Source: JAIFWV01 sp964580495 (GTDB taxonomy: Bacteria > Patescibacteriota > Doudnabacteria > UBA920 > O2-02-FULL-48-8). From it: a stretch of 41,507 nucleotides of DNA. Location: assembly GCA_964580495.1 (NCBI GenBank), contig CAZOKE010000007.1, positions 1 to 41,507 on the forward strand, read 5' to 3'. The position numbers were made by a program, and so were the translations under genes. Under the pieces are notes generated by a model. It was given only the letters and a program-made list of their open reading frames with translations, had not been told where the DNA came from and searched no databases. Positions 34,238-41,507 of the stretch are shown piece by piece; position 1 is the stretch's first letter, and each line of letters begins with the position of its first letter.

Positions 34238-36706
34238 TTACCGCTTTTTCTTGCCATTTCCCTCGACTTCTTTGATCTTTAAACTAGTTTTCAGCACCGT
34301 GTCTGGATTAAGCGAAATTGAATCAATCCCCTCTTTCACCAGGAATTCGGCGAAATCCGGGAAGTCCGAAGGGCCTTGGCCGCAAATGCCGACTTTGACC
34401 CCGGCTTTGTGCGCCCTTTGGATCAACGTTCTAATCAGCGACTTCACCGCCTCGTTCCTTTCATTGCCGATGTGCGCGACGAGTTTGGAATCGCGATCAA
34501 GCCCCAGAGTCAGTTGAGTCAAATCGTTTGAACCGATTGAGAATCCGTCAAAGATTTTTGCAAACTCTTCGACCAACAATATGTTAGAAGGAATTTCGGC
34601 CATGACCCAAACCTGGAAATCATCTCTTTTGCCGAAAATCTTGTTGATCAAGCCTTTGGACTTTTGCCGGACCAAACCGTTCTTGGCCATCTCGTCCAAA
34701 ACTTTCTGTCCTTCTTCCGGCGTGCGGCAAAAAGGAATCATAACCTGCAAATTCGTAAGCCCCATCCCCTCGCGGACTTTTTTCACGGCCCGGCATTCAA
34801 GCGCAAACGCCTCGCGGAAGTTCGGATCATAATACCGCGAAGCCCCGCGCCAGCCGATCATCGGGTTTTCTTCTTTGGGTTCGAATTCCTTGCCGCCAAT
34901 AAGATTGGCATATTCATTGGTTTTGAAGTCAGAGAAACGCAGCAGCACTTCGTTCGGATAAAACGCCGCGGCCAAGATGGCAATGCCATAAGCCAATTTC
35001 TGCACATAGAAATCAACTTTGTCGTCATAGCCTGCCGTGAGCTCGTCTATGTGTTTTTTCACCTCCGGATCCTTCAGCTTGGAATAATTCAGCAGCGCAT
35101 TCGGATGGATCTTGATGTAATTGGAAATGATAAATTCCTCGCGGGCCAATCCAACTCCGGAATTCGGGATAAATGAATAACCGAAGACCAGCTCGGGTTC
35201 AGCCACAATCATTTTGATTTGCGTTTTGGGCGGCGTGAAGCCTTTGAGGTCGTGCTGATTTTTTTCAAATTTAAGCAAACCTTCATAAACTTTGCCGGAC
35301 TCGCCTTCCGAACAAGATACGGTTATGGGCGTGCCGGTAGGTACAACTTTAGTCGCGTTGCCGCATCCAACCACTGCCGGAATACCCAGTTCGCGCGAAA
35401 CAATTGCTGCGTGGCTGGTGCGCCCGCCGGCATTGGTCACGATTGCCGAAGCCATTTTCATGATCGGCTCCCAGTCAGGGTCGGTAATTTCGGTTACCAG
35501 TACCTCACCTTGCTTAAATTCGCTTATTTGGCTGGCATCTTTGATGAAATGAGCTTTGCCCTGTCCGATTTTGGCTCCTACCGCCGCACCTTGGGCTAGG
35601 ATTTTGCCTTTTTGCAACAACACGTATTCTTCCAAAATATTGGCGTCCTTGCGGGTTTGTACTGTTTCCGGCCTGGCTTGAACTATAAACAGCTGGCCAT
35701 TGAGCGAATCAAACGCCCACTCAATGTCCATGGGCCGGCCATAATGTTCTTCGATGATGACACCCCAGCGCGCCAGTTTCAGGATCTGCTCATGAGTTAA
35801 GACAAACTTGCTGCGATCGGCGTCGTGCACCACCACCTCTTTTGTGGGAGAGGTGCCTTCTTTGGAATAGATCAGTTTCTTTTCTTTGCTGCCCAGCTGC
35901 TTGCTGATAATCGCATCGCGGCCTTGCTTGAGAGTCGGTTTGAAAATCATGTACTCATCCGGCGTGACAATCCCTTTAACTACATACTCACCGAGTCCGT
36001 AAGCGGCATTGATCAAAACAACATTCCTAAATCCCGTATCCGTATCCAAAGTAAACATAACTCCCGAAGCGCCGCGGTCGGATCTAACCATCTTCTGCAC
36101 GGCTACAGACAACGCAATCTTGAAATGGTCAAACTTTTGGTCCACGCGGTAAGAAATGGCGCGGTTGGTAAACAGCGAAGCAAAAGCTTTTTTGATGGCT
36201 TCCAAAAGCGCGTAGTCGCCGCGGATATTTAAGTATGATTCCTGCTGTCCGGCAAACGAGGCATTGGGCAAGTCTTCGGCTGTGGCTGATGAACGCACTG
36301 CCACATCCAAAGTTGCTGTATCCAATTTGAGCTTTTTTGCAAGCTTAGCATAAGCGGCTTTAATTTCATCTTCCAAATCTTTGGGAAACGGTGAAGCCAA
36401 AATTTCATGCCGGACTTGATGGCCTTTCAATTCCAGCTGGCGGATATCCGAAGTGTTCAGGTCGGAAAGGATTTTTTTGATCTTTACATCAAGCCCGTTG
36501 CTGGAAATAAAATACCGGTAAGCATATGCGGTAACCGCAAATCCAAATGGCACCTGTATTCTTTCTTGCGGGAACATTTTGCTCGCCGATTTAGTCAAAC
36601 GCTGGTACATCTCTCCTAAATTGGCGTTTTTGCCGCCGACAAAAGGGATGTCGTCGCGCCCGACTTCATCGAACCACAGCACAAAGGCTTCCTGCTTGCT
36701 TTTCAT
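34238..36706 (-). CDS. ppsA: Phosphoenolpyruvate synthase
   Basis: 822 aa. N-terminal PEP/pyruvate-binding ATP-grasp domain (FVGGKNANLGEMYQ, RSSATAEDLPNASFAGQQES), central swivelling domain with the phosphorylated His in GGRTSHAAIVSRELG, and C-terminal barrel with GLAREEF, RFSDFKTNEY and GICGQGPSD (catalytic Cys). Converts pyruvate plus ATP to PEP, AMP and phosphate, the gluconeogenic entry point. Divergent from eno, whose reaction consumes or makes the same PEP. Confidence 0.95.
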   Translation of the reverse strand: MKSKQEAFVLWFDEVGRDDIPFVGGKNANLGEMYQRLTKSASKMFPQERIQVPFGFAVTAYAYRYFISSNGLDVKIKKILSDLNTSDIRQLELKGHQVRHEILASPFPKDLEDEIKAAYAKLAKKLKLDTATLDVAVRSSATAEDLPNASFAGQQESYLNIRGDYALLEAIKKAFASLFTNRAISYRVDQKFDHFKIALSVAVQKMVRSDRGASGVMFTLDTDTGFRNVVLINAAYGLGEYVVKGIVTPDEYMIFKPTLKQGRDAIISKQLGSKEKKLIYSKEGTSPTKEVVVHDADRSKFVLTHEQILKLARWGVIIEEHYGRPMDIEWAFDSLNGQLFIVQARPETVQTRKDANILEEYVLLQKGKILAQGAAVGAKIGQGKAHFIKDASQISEFKQGEVLVTEITDPDWEPIMKMASAIVTNAGGRTSHAAIVSRELGIPAVVGCGNATKVVPTGTPITVSCSEGESGKVYEGLLKFEKNQHDLKGFTPPKTQIKMIVAEPELVFGYSFIPNSGVGLAREEFIISNYIKIHPNALLNYSKLKDPEVKKHIDELTAGYDDKVDFYVQKLAYGIAILAAAFYPNEVLLRFSDFKTNEYANLIGGKEFEPKEENPMIGWRGASRYYDPNFREAFALECRAVKKVREGMGLTNLQVMIPFCRTPEEGQKVLDEMAKNGLVRQKSKGLINKIFGKRDDFQVWVMAEIPSNILLVEEFAKIFDGFSIGSNDLTQLTLGLDRDSKLVAHIGNERNEAVKSLIRTLIQRAHKAGVKVGICGQGPSDFPDFAEFLVKEGIDSISLNPDTVLKTSLKIKEVEGNGKKKR

Positions 36707-36817
36707 ATTTTTGATGGGTTTTGTTTCTTTTCAGGCTTCGAGAGCCGTAGGTATGATAGCACTTTTAAATTAATTCGACCATACTTTTAGATTCTGTAAA
36801 TTTTTGGCGGAAAGTGG

Positions 36818-36823
36818 TATAAT
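36818..36823 (+). promoter_or_regulatory. -10 element of the eno operon
   Basis: TATAAT 32 nt before the eno start, preceded by TGG; the -35 (TGTAAA at 17 nt) is weak. Confidence 0.5.
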
Positions 36824-36855
36824 AAAGCCGCAAAATACAAAACATTCAGAAACAA

Positions 36856-38106
36856 ATGGCCAAAATAAAAGTAATCAAAGCCCGCCAAATCCTGGACAGC
36901 CGCGGCAACCCCACAGTGGAGGCGGATGTTTTGCTCGTAGATGGTGCCATGGGACGAGTCTCTGTGCCGTCCGGCAAATCCAAAGGCCACCATGAAGCTT
37001 GCGAACTTCGTGACGGCGATCCCAAAGCTTATGCAGGCATGGGTGTGCTTAAGGCTGTGCAAAATATTCATGAGGTAATTGCGCCGGCATTGCTTGGAAA
37101 AGACGCAAAGGAACAAAGAACTTTGGACGAGCTGCTGATTTCGCTCGATGGCACCGATGACAAATCCAAGCTAGGCGCGAATGCCATTTTGGCAGTCTCG
37201 CTCGCCTTAGCCAAAGCCGAATCGGTTTCGCAAAAAACTGAAACATATCTCTACCTCTCTCATCTCTCCCCCAGGGAAGGCAAATTGGTGATGCCAACTG
37301 CCATGTTTAATATTGTCAACGGCGGCATGCACGCGCAAAGCGGATCCGATTTCCAGGAATACATGATTATGCCGAAGAATTCTGAAAATTTTGCCAGGCG
37401 GCTGCAAACCGCTTCGGAAATTTTCCATACGCTTGGACAGATTTTGGAGAAGCACAATCTGCCGACCTCTGTGGGCGATGAAGGCGGGTATGCTCCCCCG
37501 CTGACTTCCAACACACACGCGCTCGATTTGATTTTGGAAGCCATCCAGCAGGCCGGCTACAAACCCGGAGCCGTTGTTGATCTGGCAATTGATTTTGCCG
37601 CCAATGAATTCCTCAAGGACGGGCATTACCAACTCAAAAAAGATAAAAAATACCTTACTCCCGATGAAATGGTGGGCTATGTCCAAAAATTGACTAAAGA
37701 TTATCCGCTGGCCAGCGTCGAAGATCCTTTCCATGAAGATGCTTTTGAAACGTTTGGGAAGCTCAACCAGCTGATCGGATCCAAAGTCCAAATTGTCGGC
37801 GACGACCTTTATACTACCAACCCAAAACGATTGCAGCGCGGCATCGATTTAAAATCTACGAATGCCATTTTAATCAAGCCGAACCAAATCGGGACTTTGT
37901 CTGAAACCATCGACACGATCAAATTGGCTTACGACAACAATCTGAATGTCGTCATAAGCCACAGATCCGGCGACACGGCTGAAACGTTTATCGCTGATTT
38001 GGCCGTAGCGATGCGCGCCCCGTTCGTGAAATTCGGCTCCATTACCCGCTCCGAACGGCTGGCCAAATACGACAGGCTATTGGAGATCGAAGAACAATTA
38101 AAGTAA
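36856..38106 (+). CDS. eno: Enolase
   Basis: 416 aa. ARQILDSRGNPTVEADV, SGKSKGHHEACELRDGD, the metal-binding EDPFHED and GDDLYTTN blocks, IKPNQIGT (catalytic Lys) and SHRSGDTAET are all present. Interconverts 2-phosphoglycerate and PEP. First gene of a three-gene operon with a D-2-hydroxyacid dehydrogenase and glycerate 2-kinase. Confidence 0.97.
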   Translation: MAKIKVIKARQILDSRGNPTVEADVLLVDGAMGRVSVPSGKSKGHHEACELRDGDPKAYAGMGVLKAVQNIHEVIAPALLGKDAKEQRTLDELLISLDGTDDKSKLGANAILAVSLALAKAESVSQKTETYLYLSHLSPREGKLVMPTAMFNIVNGGMHAQSGSDFQEYMIMPKNSENFARRLQTASEIFHTLGQILEKHNLPTSVGDEGGYAPPLTSNTHALDLILEAIQQAGYKPGAVVDLAIDFAANEFLKDGHYQLKKDKKYLTPDEMVGYVQKLTKDYPLASVEDPFHEDAFETFGKLNQLIGSKVQIVGDDLYTTNPKRLQRGIDLKSTNAILIKPNQIGTLSETIDTIKLAYDNNLNVVISHRSGDTAETFIADLAVAMRAPFVKFGSITRSERLAKYDRLLEIEEQLK

Positions 38107-38110
38107 ACTC

Positions 38111-39142
38111 ATGCAAATCGCATTCTTTGAAACATCGCCGGAAGAACAGGAATTTTTGCAAAAACTTTTTGCCGGAAAGCTCTCCACAGCCAAACTTACG
38201 TTTAATCCGGCAAAACTCGACTCAAGCACCCTGGAAGAAGCCAAAAGAGCCGATATCATATCAATTTTTATCAATTCCGAGATCAAAAAAGAAGTTATCG
38301 ATCAGCTTCCGAACCTGAAATTGATTACAACCCGCTCAACGGGATTTGATCATATCGACGTCGCTGCCTGCGCTTCGAAAAAAATTGTCGTCTCAAACGT
38401 GCCGGCTTATGGCTCTAGGACCGTGGCCGAATACGCGTTTGCGCTGATGCTGGGGCTGACCCGCAAAACCATGGCGGCTTATCACCATGTCAAAGAGCGG
38501 CATGATTTCGATTTTTCGGATTTCCGCGGATTCAACCTTACAGGAAAAACGCTAGGCATAATCGGCACGGGCCGCATCGGCTTGAATGTCGCACAGATTG
38601 CCATCCGCGGCTTCGAAATGAAAGTCATAGCATACGACCCCTACCCCAACGAAGCCAAAGCCAAAGAGCTGGGTTTCCAATACGCTGACTTGGATACGCT
38701 GCTGCAAAATTCAGATATTGTCAGCATCCATGCGCCATACAACCAAAGCACGCATCATCTGATCAACCAGAACAATGTCGGCAAATTCAAAAAAGGAGCG
38801 CTGCTTATAAACACCGCCCGCGGTGAAATCGTGGATACCGAAGCCTTGCTATATGCGCTCAAAAACCAAATCCTGGACGGCGTGGCGCTGGATGTGCTCG
38901 AAGGCGAACGCCAGCTGAAAGAAGAACTGACTCGCCTAACCGAAGACCAAGCCGCGTCAAAAATGCATGCCGACCAAATCAAAATCCTGCTGGAAGACCA
39001 CATGCTCATAGACATGCCGCAGGTGGCAATCACCCCGCATATGGCATTTTTCACCACAGAAGCCAAACAGGAAATCCTCCACACTACTTTCGAAAATATC
39101 GCGGCGTTTGCCGAAAATAAAACTCTAAACACCGTAAAATAA
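38111..39142 (+). CDS. D-isomer-specific 2-hydroxyacid dehydrogenase
   Basis: 343 aa, NAD(P)-dependent. LITTRSTGFDHIDV, Rossmann GIIGTGRIGLNVAQ, substrate Arg in NTARGEIVD, catalytic His in ITPHMAF. The length and the inserted helix near the C-terminus resemble D-lactate dehydrogenase. Placement between eno and glycerate 2-kinase suggests it may instead reduce hydroxypyruvate or glyoxylate. Four nt after eno; its stop overlaps the next start. Confidence 0.9.
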   Translation: MQIAFFETSPEEQEFLQKLFAGKLSTAKLTFNPAKLDSSTLEEAKRADIISIFINSEIKKEVIDQLPNLKLITTRSTGFDHIDVAACASKKIVVSNVPAYGSRTVAEYAFALMLGLTRKTMAAYHHVKERHDFDFSDFRGFNLTGKTLGIIGTGRIGLNVAQIAIRGFEMKVIAYDPYPNEAKAKELGFQYADLDTLLQNSDIVSIHAPYNQSTHHLINQNNVGKFKKGALLINTARGEIVDTEALLYALKNQILDGVALDVLEGERQLKEELTRLTEDQAASKMHADQIKILLEDHMLIDMPQVAITPHMAFFTTEAKQEILHTTFENIAAFAENKTLNTVK

Positions 39143-40407
39143 TGCCGCACTGGCTCAAAAACTACGACCAACTTGCCACCTCGCAAGAACGCCAAACCGT
39201 GCTCGATTTGATCGAAACCGGCCTGGATGCTATTGATACGGAAAAAGTCATCCGTTCGCAAATCAAACTGGACGGCAAACAGCTCACTATTAAAGGGCAT
39301 TTATTCGACCTGAACAAATTCAAACGGATTTTGGTGATCGGATTTGGCAAAGTCTCCTGCAAAGCAGCTTACATCCTGGAGGATATTTTGGGCCCGCTGA
39401 TTAATGACGGCATCGTTATTGGGCTTAATCCTCTCAAATGCGAATACATAAAATCATACCAAGGCAGCCACCCCCAGCCCACAGAATACAATGTTGAGGT
39501 CGCGCAGCAAATTGTGGACATGGGGCAGAAACTCAATCGGGACGATTTGGTGCTCACGATTGTCTCCGGCGGCGGCTCGGCCCTGCTCTGCTGGCCCATG
39601 TCCGAATGCCGCGACTCGCAAAAGCTTTATCAGGCATTTCTCAAAACAGGCGGCTCTATCTCCGAGCTTAACACCGTCCGCAAACATATTTCCCACCTCA
39701 AGGGGGGCGGCTTGGCCCAGCTCCTCTACCCGGCTACCGTTATCGGGTTGATTTTTTCTGATCTTCCCGGAAATGACTTTACCGAAGTGGCCTCGGGCCC
39801 AACCTATAAGGACAATTCGACAATCGAAGACGCTAAACAGATAATCAAAAAGTACGATCTTGGCAATTATGAGCTGGTGGAAACCCCGAAAGATGATAAA
39901 TATTTTGAAAAAATCACGAACATTCCGGTAGTCTCAAACGAATTCGCATTGCAAGCCATGAAAGCCAAAGCTGAATCAATGCAAATCAATTCGCAGATAC
40001 TAAGCTGCAAGCTTTATGATGCGCCCGAGGCTGCAACCGATAAAATTTTGGAAGCCGGAAAGGGCAAAAATTTAATTTTGGTCGGAGGTGAACCCTCGCT
40101 TAAAGTAAGCAGCAATAGCGGTTCAGGCGGCAGAAATACTTACACCGCCCTCGAGATGCTTTCAAAAATCAAACCCAATATGGTATTTGCTTCCGTCGCA
40201 TCCGATGGGCTGGATAATGGTGAATTCGCGGGGGCTGTAGTTGATTACGAATCCAGAAAAAAAGCCGTGGGACTCGGCTTGGATATGAAAGATTATCTCA
40301 AACGCTTCGACAGCTTAAGTTTCTTCAAACAATTTGACCATGAATTGCTGCAAACCGGCCAGACCGAAGCCAATGTCTCCGATTTAATGATTTTTTACAG
40401 AAAATAA
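39142..40407 (+). CDS. Glycerate 2-kinase (GckA/TtuD, MOFRL type)
   Basis: 421 aa. VIGFGKVSCKAAYILE, SGGGSALLCWP, LNTVRKHISHLKGGGLAQLL, ASGPTYKDNST, and the C-terminal MOFRL block GGEPSLKVS...SGSGGRNTYTALEM and SDGLDN. Phosphorylates glycerate to 2-phosphoglycerate, which enolase next door turns to PEP. TAATG overlap with the previous gene shows co-translation. Confidence 0.92.
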   Translation: MPHWLKNYDQLATSQERQTVLDLIETGLDAIDTEKVIRSQIKLDGKQLTIKGHLFDLNKFKRILVIGFGKVSCKAAYILEDILGPLINDGIVIGLNPLKCEYIKSYQGSHPQPTEYNVEVAQQIVDMGQKLNRDDLVLTIVSGGGSALLCWPMSECRDSQKLYQAFLKTGGSISELNTVRKHISHLKGGGLAQLLYPATVIGLIFSDLPGNDFTEVASGPTYKDNSTIEDAKQIIKKYDLGNYELVETPKDDKYFEKITNIPVVSNEFALQAMKAKAESMQINSQILSCKLYDAPEAATDKILEAGKGKNLILVGGEPSLKVSSNSGSGGRNTYTALEMLSKIKPNMVFASVASDGLDNGEFAGAVVDYESRKKAVGLGLDMKDYLKRFDSLSFFKQFDHELLQTGQTEANVSDLMIFYRK

Positions 40408-40414
40408 TGCTCTT

Positions 40415-40461
40415 ACCTGCCTACCGGCAGGCAGGTCTTGCTCAGCGCATGCTCTGAGCAA
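40415..40461. repeat. Two small palindromes after the operon
   Basis: ACCTGCC/GGCAGGT (40415-40436), a sequence type I recall as scattered in Parcubacteria genomes, then TTGCTCAG/CTGAGCAA (40438-40461). Confidence 0.5.
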
Positions 40462-40467
40462 AACAAA

Positions 40468-40509
40468 TTAAATAAATAATCCTGACTTTCGTCAGGATTA
40501 TTTATTTAA
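40468..40509. terminator. 19-bp perfect hairpin, convergent terminator
   Basis: TTAAATAAATAATCCTGAC pairs with 40491-40509 around a TTTC loop. Serves both the eno operon and the minus-strand gene, whose stop codon lies inside it. Confidence 0.9.
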
Positions 40510-41236
40510 CCATATTGATTGCCACATGCTTTATGTCTCTAGCATCCAAAACTCGCTCGTTTGGGTCTATTGCCTTTGAGTAAAGCAAATTCGAAGCCAA
40601 ATCTTTGGACACGAACAGCGGATGTATGCCCGGATAAATAGAAGCTTTCTCGGCTTCGGAATTATTTTTGGGGGCCAGTATTATTTTCTTGCCACTGCGC
40701 CGGAACGCCAAAGCTTTCGCTAAATCTATATCGGAAACCACAATGCCGGACGCATCCGAATTTTTGGCCATATGCAGGAGCGAATCCAATAATGCCTGGT
40801 TCTTGTGCTCCACTGTCAGATGTTTAACCTGCCCGATCCCGGCAATTTCCGCGTCCGGGTCCATGAAATTATCAGCCATTACGCTATCCACTTTCACATC
40901 TTTGGGCAAATTGCGTCCTTTGTAAATCAGCCCGGCCAGTTTGCTTAATCCCTTTGCAATCTTCAGGTGATTGGCATCGTGACTTGCCACCCAATGCACG
41001 CCGGTACGCATGCCGAAATGCAGATCTAACGGGTCTTGCATCTCGCTTAAGTCTTGGATAATGCTTACCGGCCGGTTGTGCTTGCGCGCCAATTCCTTGA
41101 TATTCGCAACCAGCCGAGCTGCAGCCGGATAATTCTGATGTGAAATTTCAAACAGCGCCCCAGCCACTCCTTTCGCAATTAGGCTCGAAAGCTCATCTTT
41201 CTCCATTCTCGGATTTACTACTGCGATGTATTTCAT
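40502..41236 (-). CDS. Pyruvate-kinase-like barrel protein, degenerate
   Basis: 244 aa. NPRMEKDELSSLIAKGVAGALFEISHQNYPAAARLVANIKELARKH followed by SIIQDLSEM resembles the opening of the pyruvate kinase barrel (RxNxSH, then DLxGP), and VMADNFMDP recalls the ADxxMDP strand. The B domain and the C-terminal allosteric domain are absent (family usually ~470 aa) and the catalytic Lys block is not recognisable. Possibly a regulator or an unrelated TIM-barrel lyase. Next to eno/ppsA in context. Confidence 0.45.
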   Translation of the reverse strand: MKYIAVVNPRMEKDELSSLIAKGVAGALFEISHQNYPAAARLVANIKELARKHNRPVSIIQDLSEMQDPLDLHFGMRTGVHWVASHDANHLKIAKGLSKLAGLIYKGRNLPKDVKVDSVMADNFMDPDAEIAGIGQVKHLTVEHKNQALLDSLLHMAKNSDASGIVVSDIDLAKALAFRRSGKKIILAPKNNSEAEKASIYPGIHPLFVSKDLASNLLYSKAIDPNERVLDARDIKHVAINMVK

Positions 41237-41250
41237 CTTTGTTTCTTCTT

Positions 41251-41275
41251 GTCATTCTGAGCGGAGAGAAGAATC
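41251..41275. repeat. TTCTGAGCGGAG-type dispersed repeat
   Basis: GTCATTCTGAGCGGAG followed by AGAAGAATC, a near-palindrome found scattered in unrelated bacterial genomes. It lies in the leader of the pyruvate-kinase-like gene. Confidence 0.55.
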
Positions 41276-41331
41276 TTACCATTAGATCCTTCACTGCGTT
41301 CTGGATTACAATATTATAACAGAGTAATATT

Positions 41332-41369
41332 AAAAAAACGACCTTGCCTGATGAGATCAGGTTTGGTCG
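41332..41369 (-). terminator. Terminator of the edge gene
   Basis: On the minus strand CGACC + CCTGAT-CTC-ATCAGG + GGTCG with seven U. An internal loop separates the two stem parts. Confidence 0.85.
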
Positions 41370-41376
41370 TCAAATC

Positions 41377-41507
41377 CTATTGGCCGCCCTGTTCTGGTGG
41401 AAAAAGAAAAATTTTCGGCTTGCAGTCCCATTGTTTGATATAACGGGGCGCATCAATCTCGGTTACTCGCATTAAATCGCAAGGCAGAGCTCCAAGCCAA
41501 ACTTTTC
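41377..41507 (-). CDS. Partial gene at the window edge (C-terminus only)
   Basis: The only open minus frame at the edge ends VWLGALPCDLMRV, IKQWDCKPKIFLFPP, EQGGQ-stop. 43 codons are visible and the start lies beyond the window. A proper terminator follows, supporting a real gene. No family recognised. Confidence 0.55.
   Translation of the reverse strand, partial: KVWLGALPCDLMRVTEIDAPRYIKQWDCKPKIFLFPPEQGGQ

Overview
The window looks like a chromosomal segment of a Patescibacteria (CPR) bacterium, possibly of the Parcubacteria side; the standard code fits throughout. This placement is an inference from style: short intergenic gaps, many starts with weak or no Shine-Dalgarno (SD) site, CPR-type small proteins (a 17-residue lysine-rich peptide, PG-binding/BACON-like surface proteins), a type IV pilin, and a lysine-rich RpoD N-terminus. 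No ribosomal marker is present to test it.

Layout. 1-4.5 kb: a membrane-anchored PQQ sugar dehydrogenase-like propeller, a Y-family DNA polymerase with a DUF6504-like partner, and a two-gene secreted/coiled-coil operon, all on the minus strand. 4.6-6.8 kb: a plus-strand pair, a three-helix membrane protein and a Cas4/RecB-like Fe-S PD-(D/E)XK nuclease, with a strong SD site and double terminator, probably phage-derived. 6.85-13.0 kb: minus-strand housekeeping and accessory enzymes (pterin dehydratase, FAD-linked oxidase, pilin, dihydroorotate dehydrogenase, then a small cluster of SRPBCC, YdeI-like, DUF1801 and DHFR-like proteins).

13.2-23.4 kb is the accessory heart of the window. A tRNA-Asn(GUU) gene is split inside its anticodon by a 546-nt group I intron carrying an HNH homing endonuclease. 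The 3' half of that tRNA abuts an AT-rich integrative element. Its large serine integrase reads antisense through the tRNA exon into the intron, so its last ~94 residues come from the attachment site and the intron. The element carries an RHH regulator, a 52-aa protein, two candidate structured RNAs, a DUF5681 protein, small membrane/secreted proteins, an HNH-like zinc protein and a RuvB-like ATPase fused to an Mrr-type nuclease, the best candidate for a new defence or DNA-processing protein. Copies of a tRNA-end-plus-terminator module (GAGCCA, then a CATCA/TGGTG hairpin and T-run) recur at 21.0, 21.35 and 23.34 kb, suggesting stacked insertions. A beheaded histidine phosphatase gene lies between the last two. 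A 10-base N gap sits at 19.5 kb.

23.5-33.9 kb returns to core-like sequence: DUF998 membrane protein, PG-binding surface protein, a beta-lactamase-fold protein lacking its catalytic serine, an ABC exporter, DoxX, the dnaG-rpoD pair, a GIY-YIG nuclease, and a NUDIX/DUF488 operon beside tRNA-Ser(GGA). 34.2-41.2 kb is a three-carbon metabolism block: ppsA diverges from an eno / D-2-hydroxyacid dehydrogenase / glycerate 2-kinase operon, followed by a pyruvate-kinase-like barrel protein. Together these could feed hydroxypyruvate or glycerate through 2-phosphoglycerate to PEP. The right edge cuts a minus-strand gene.
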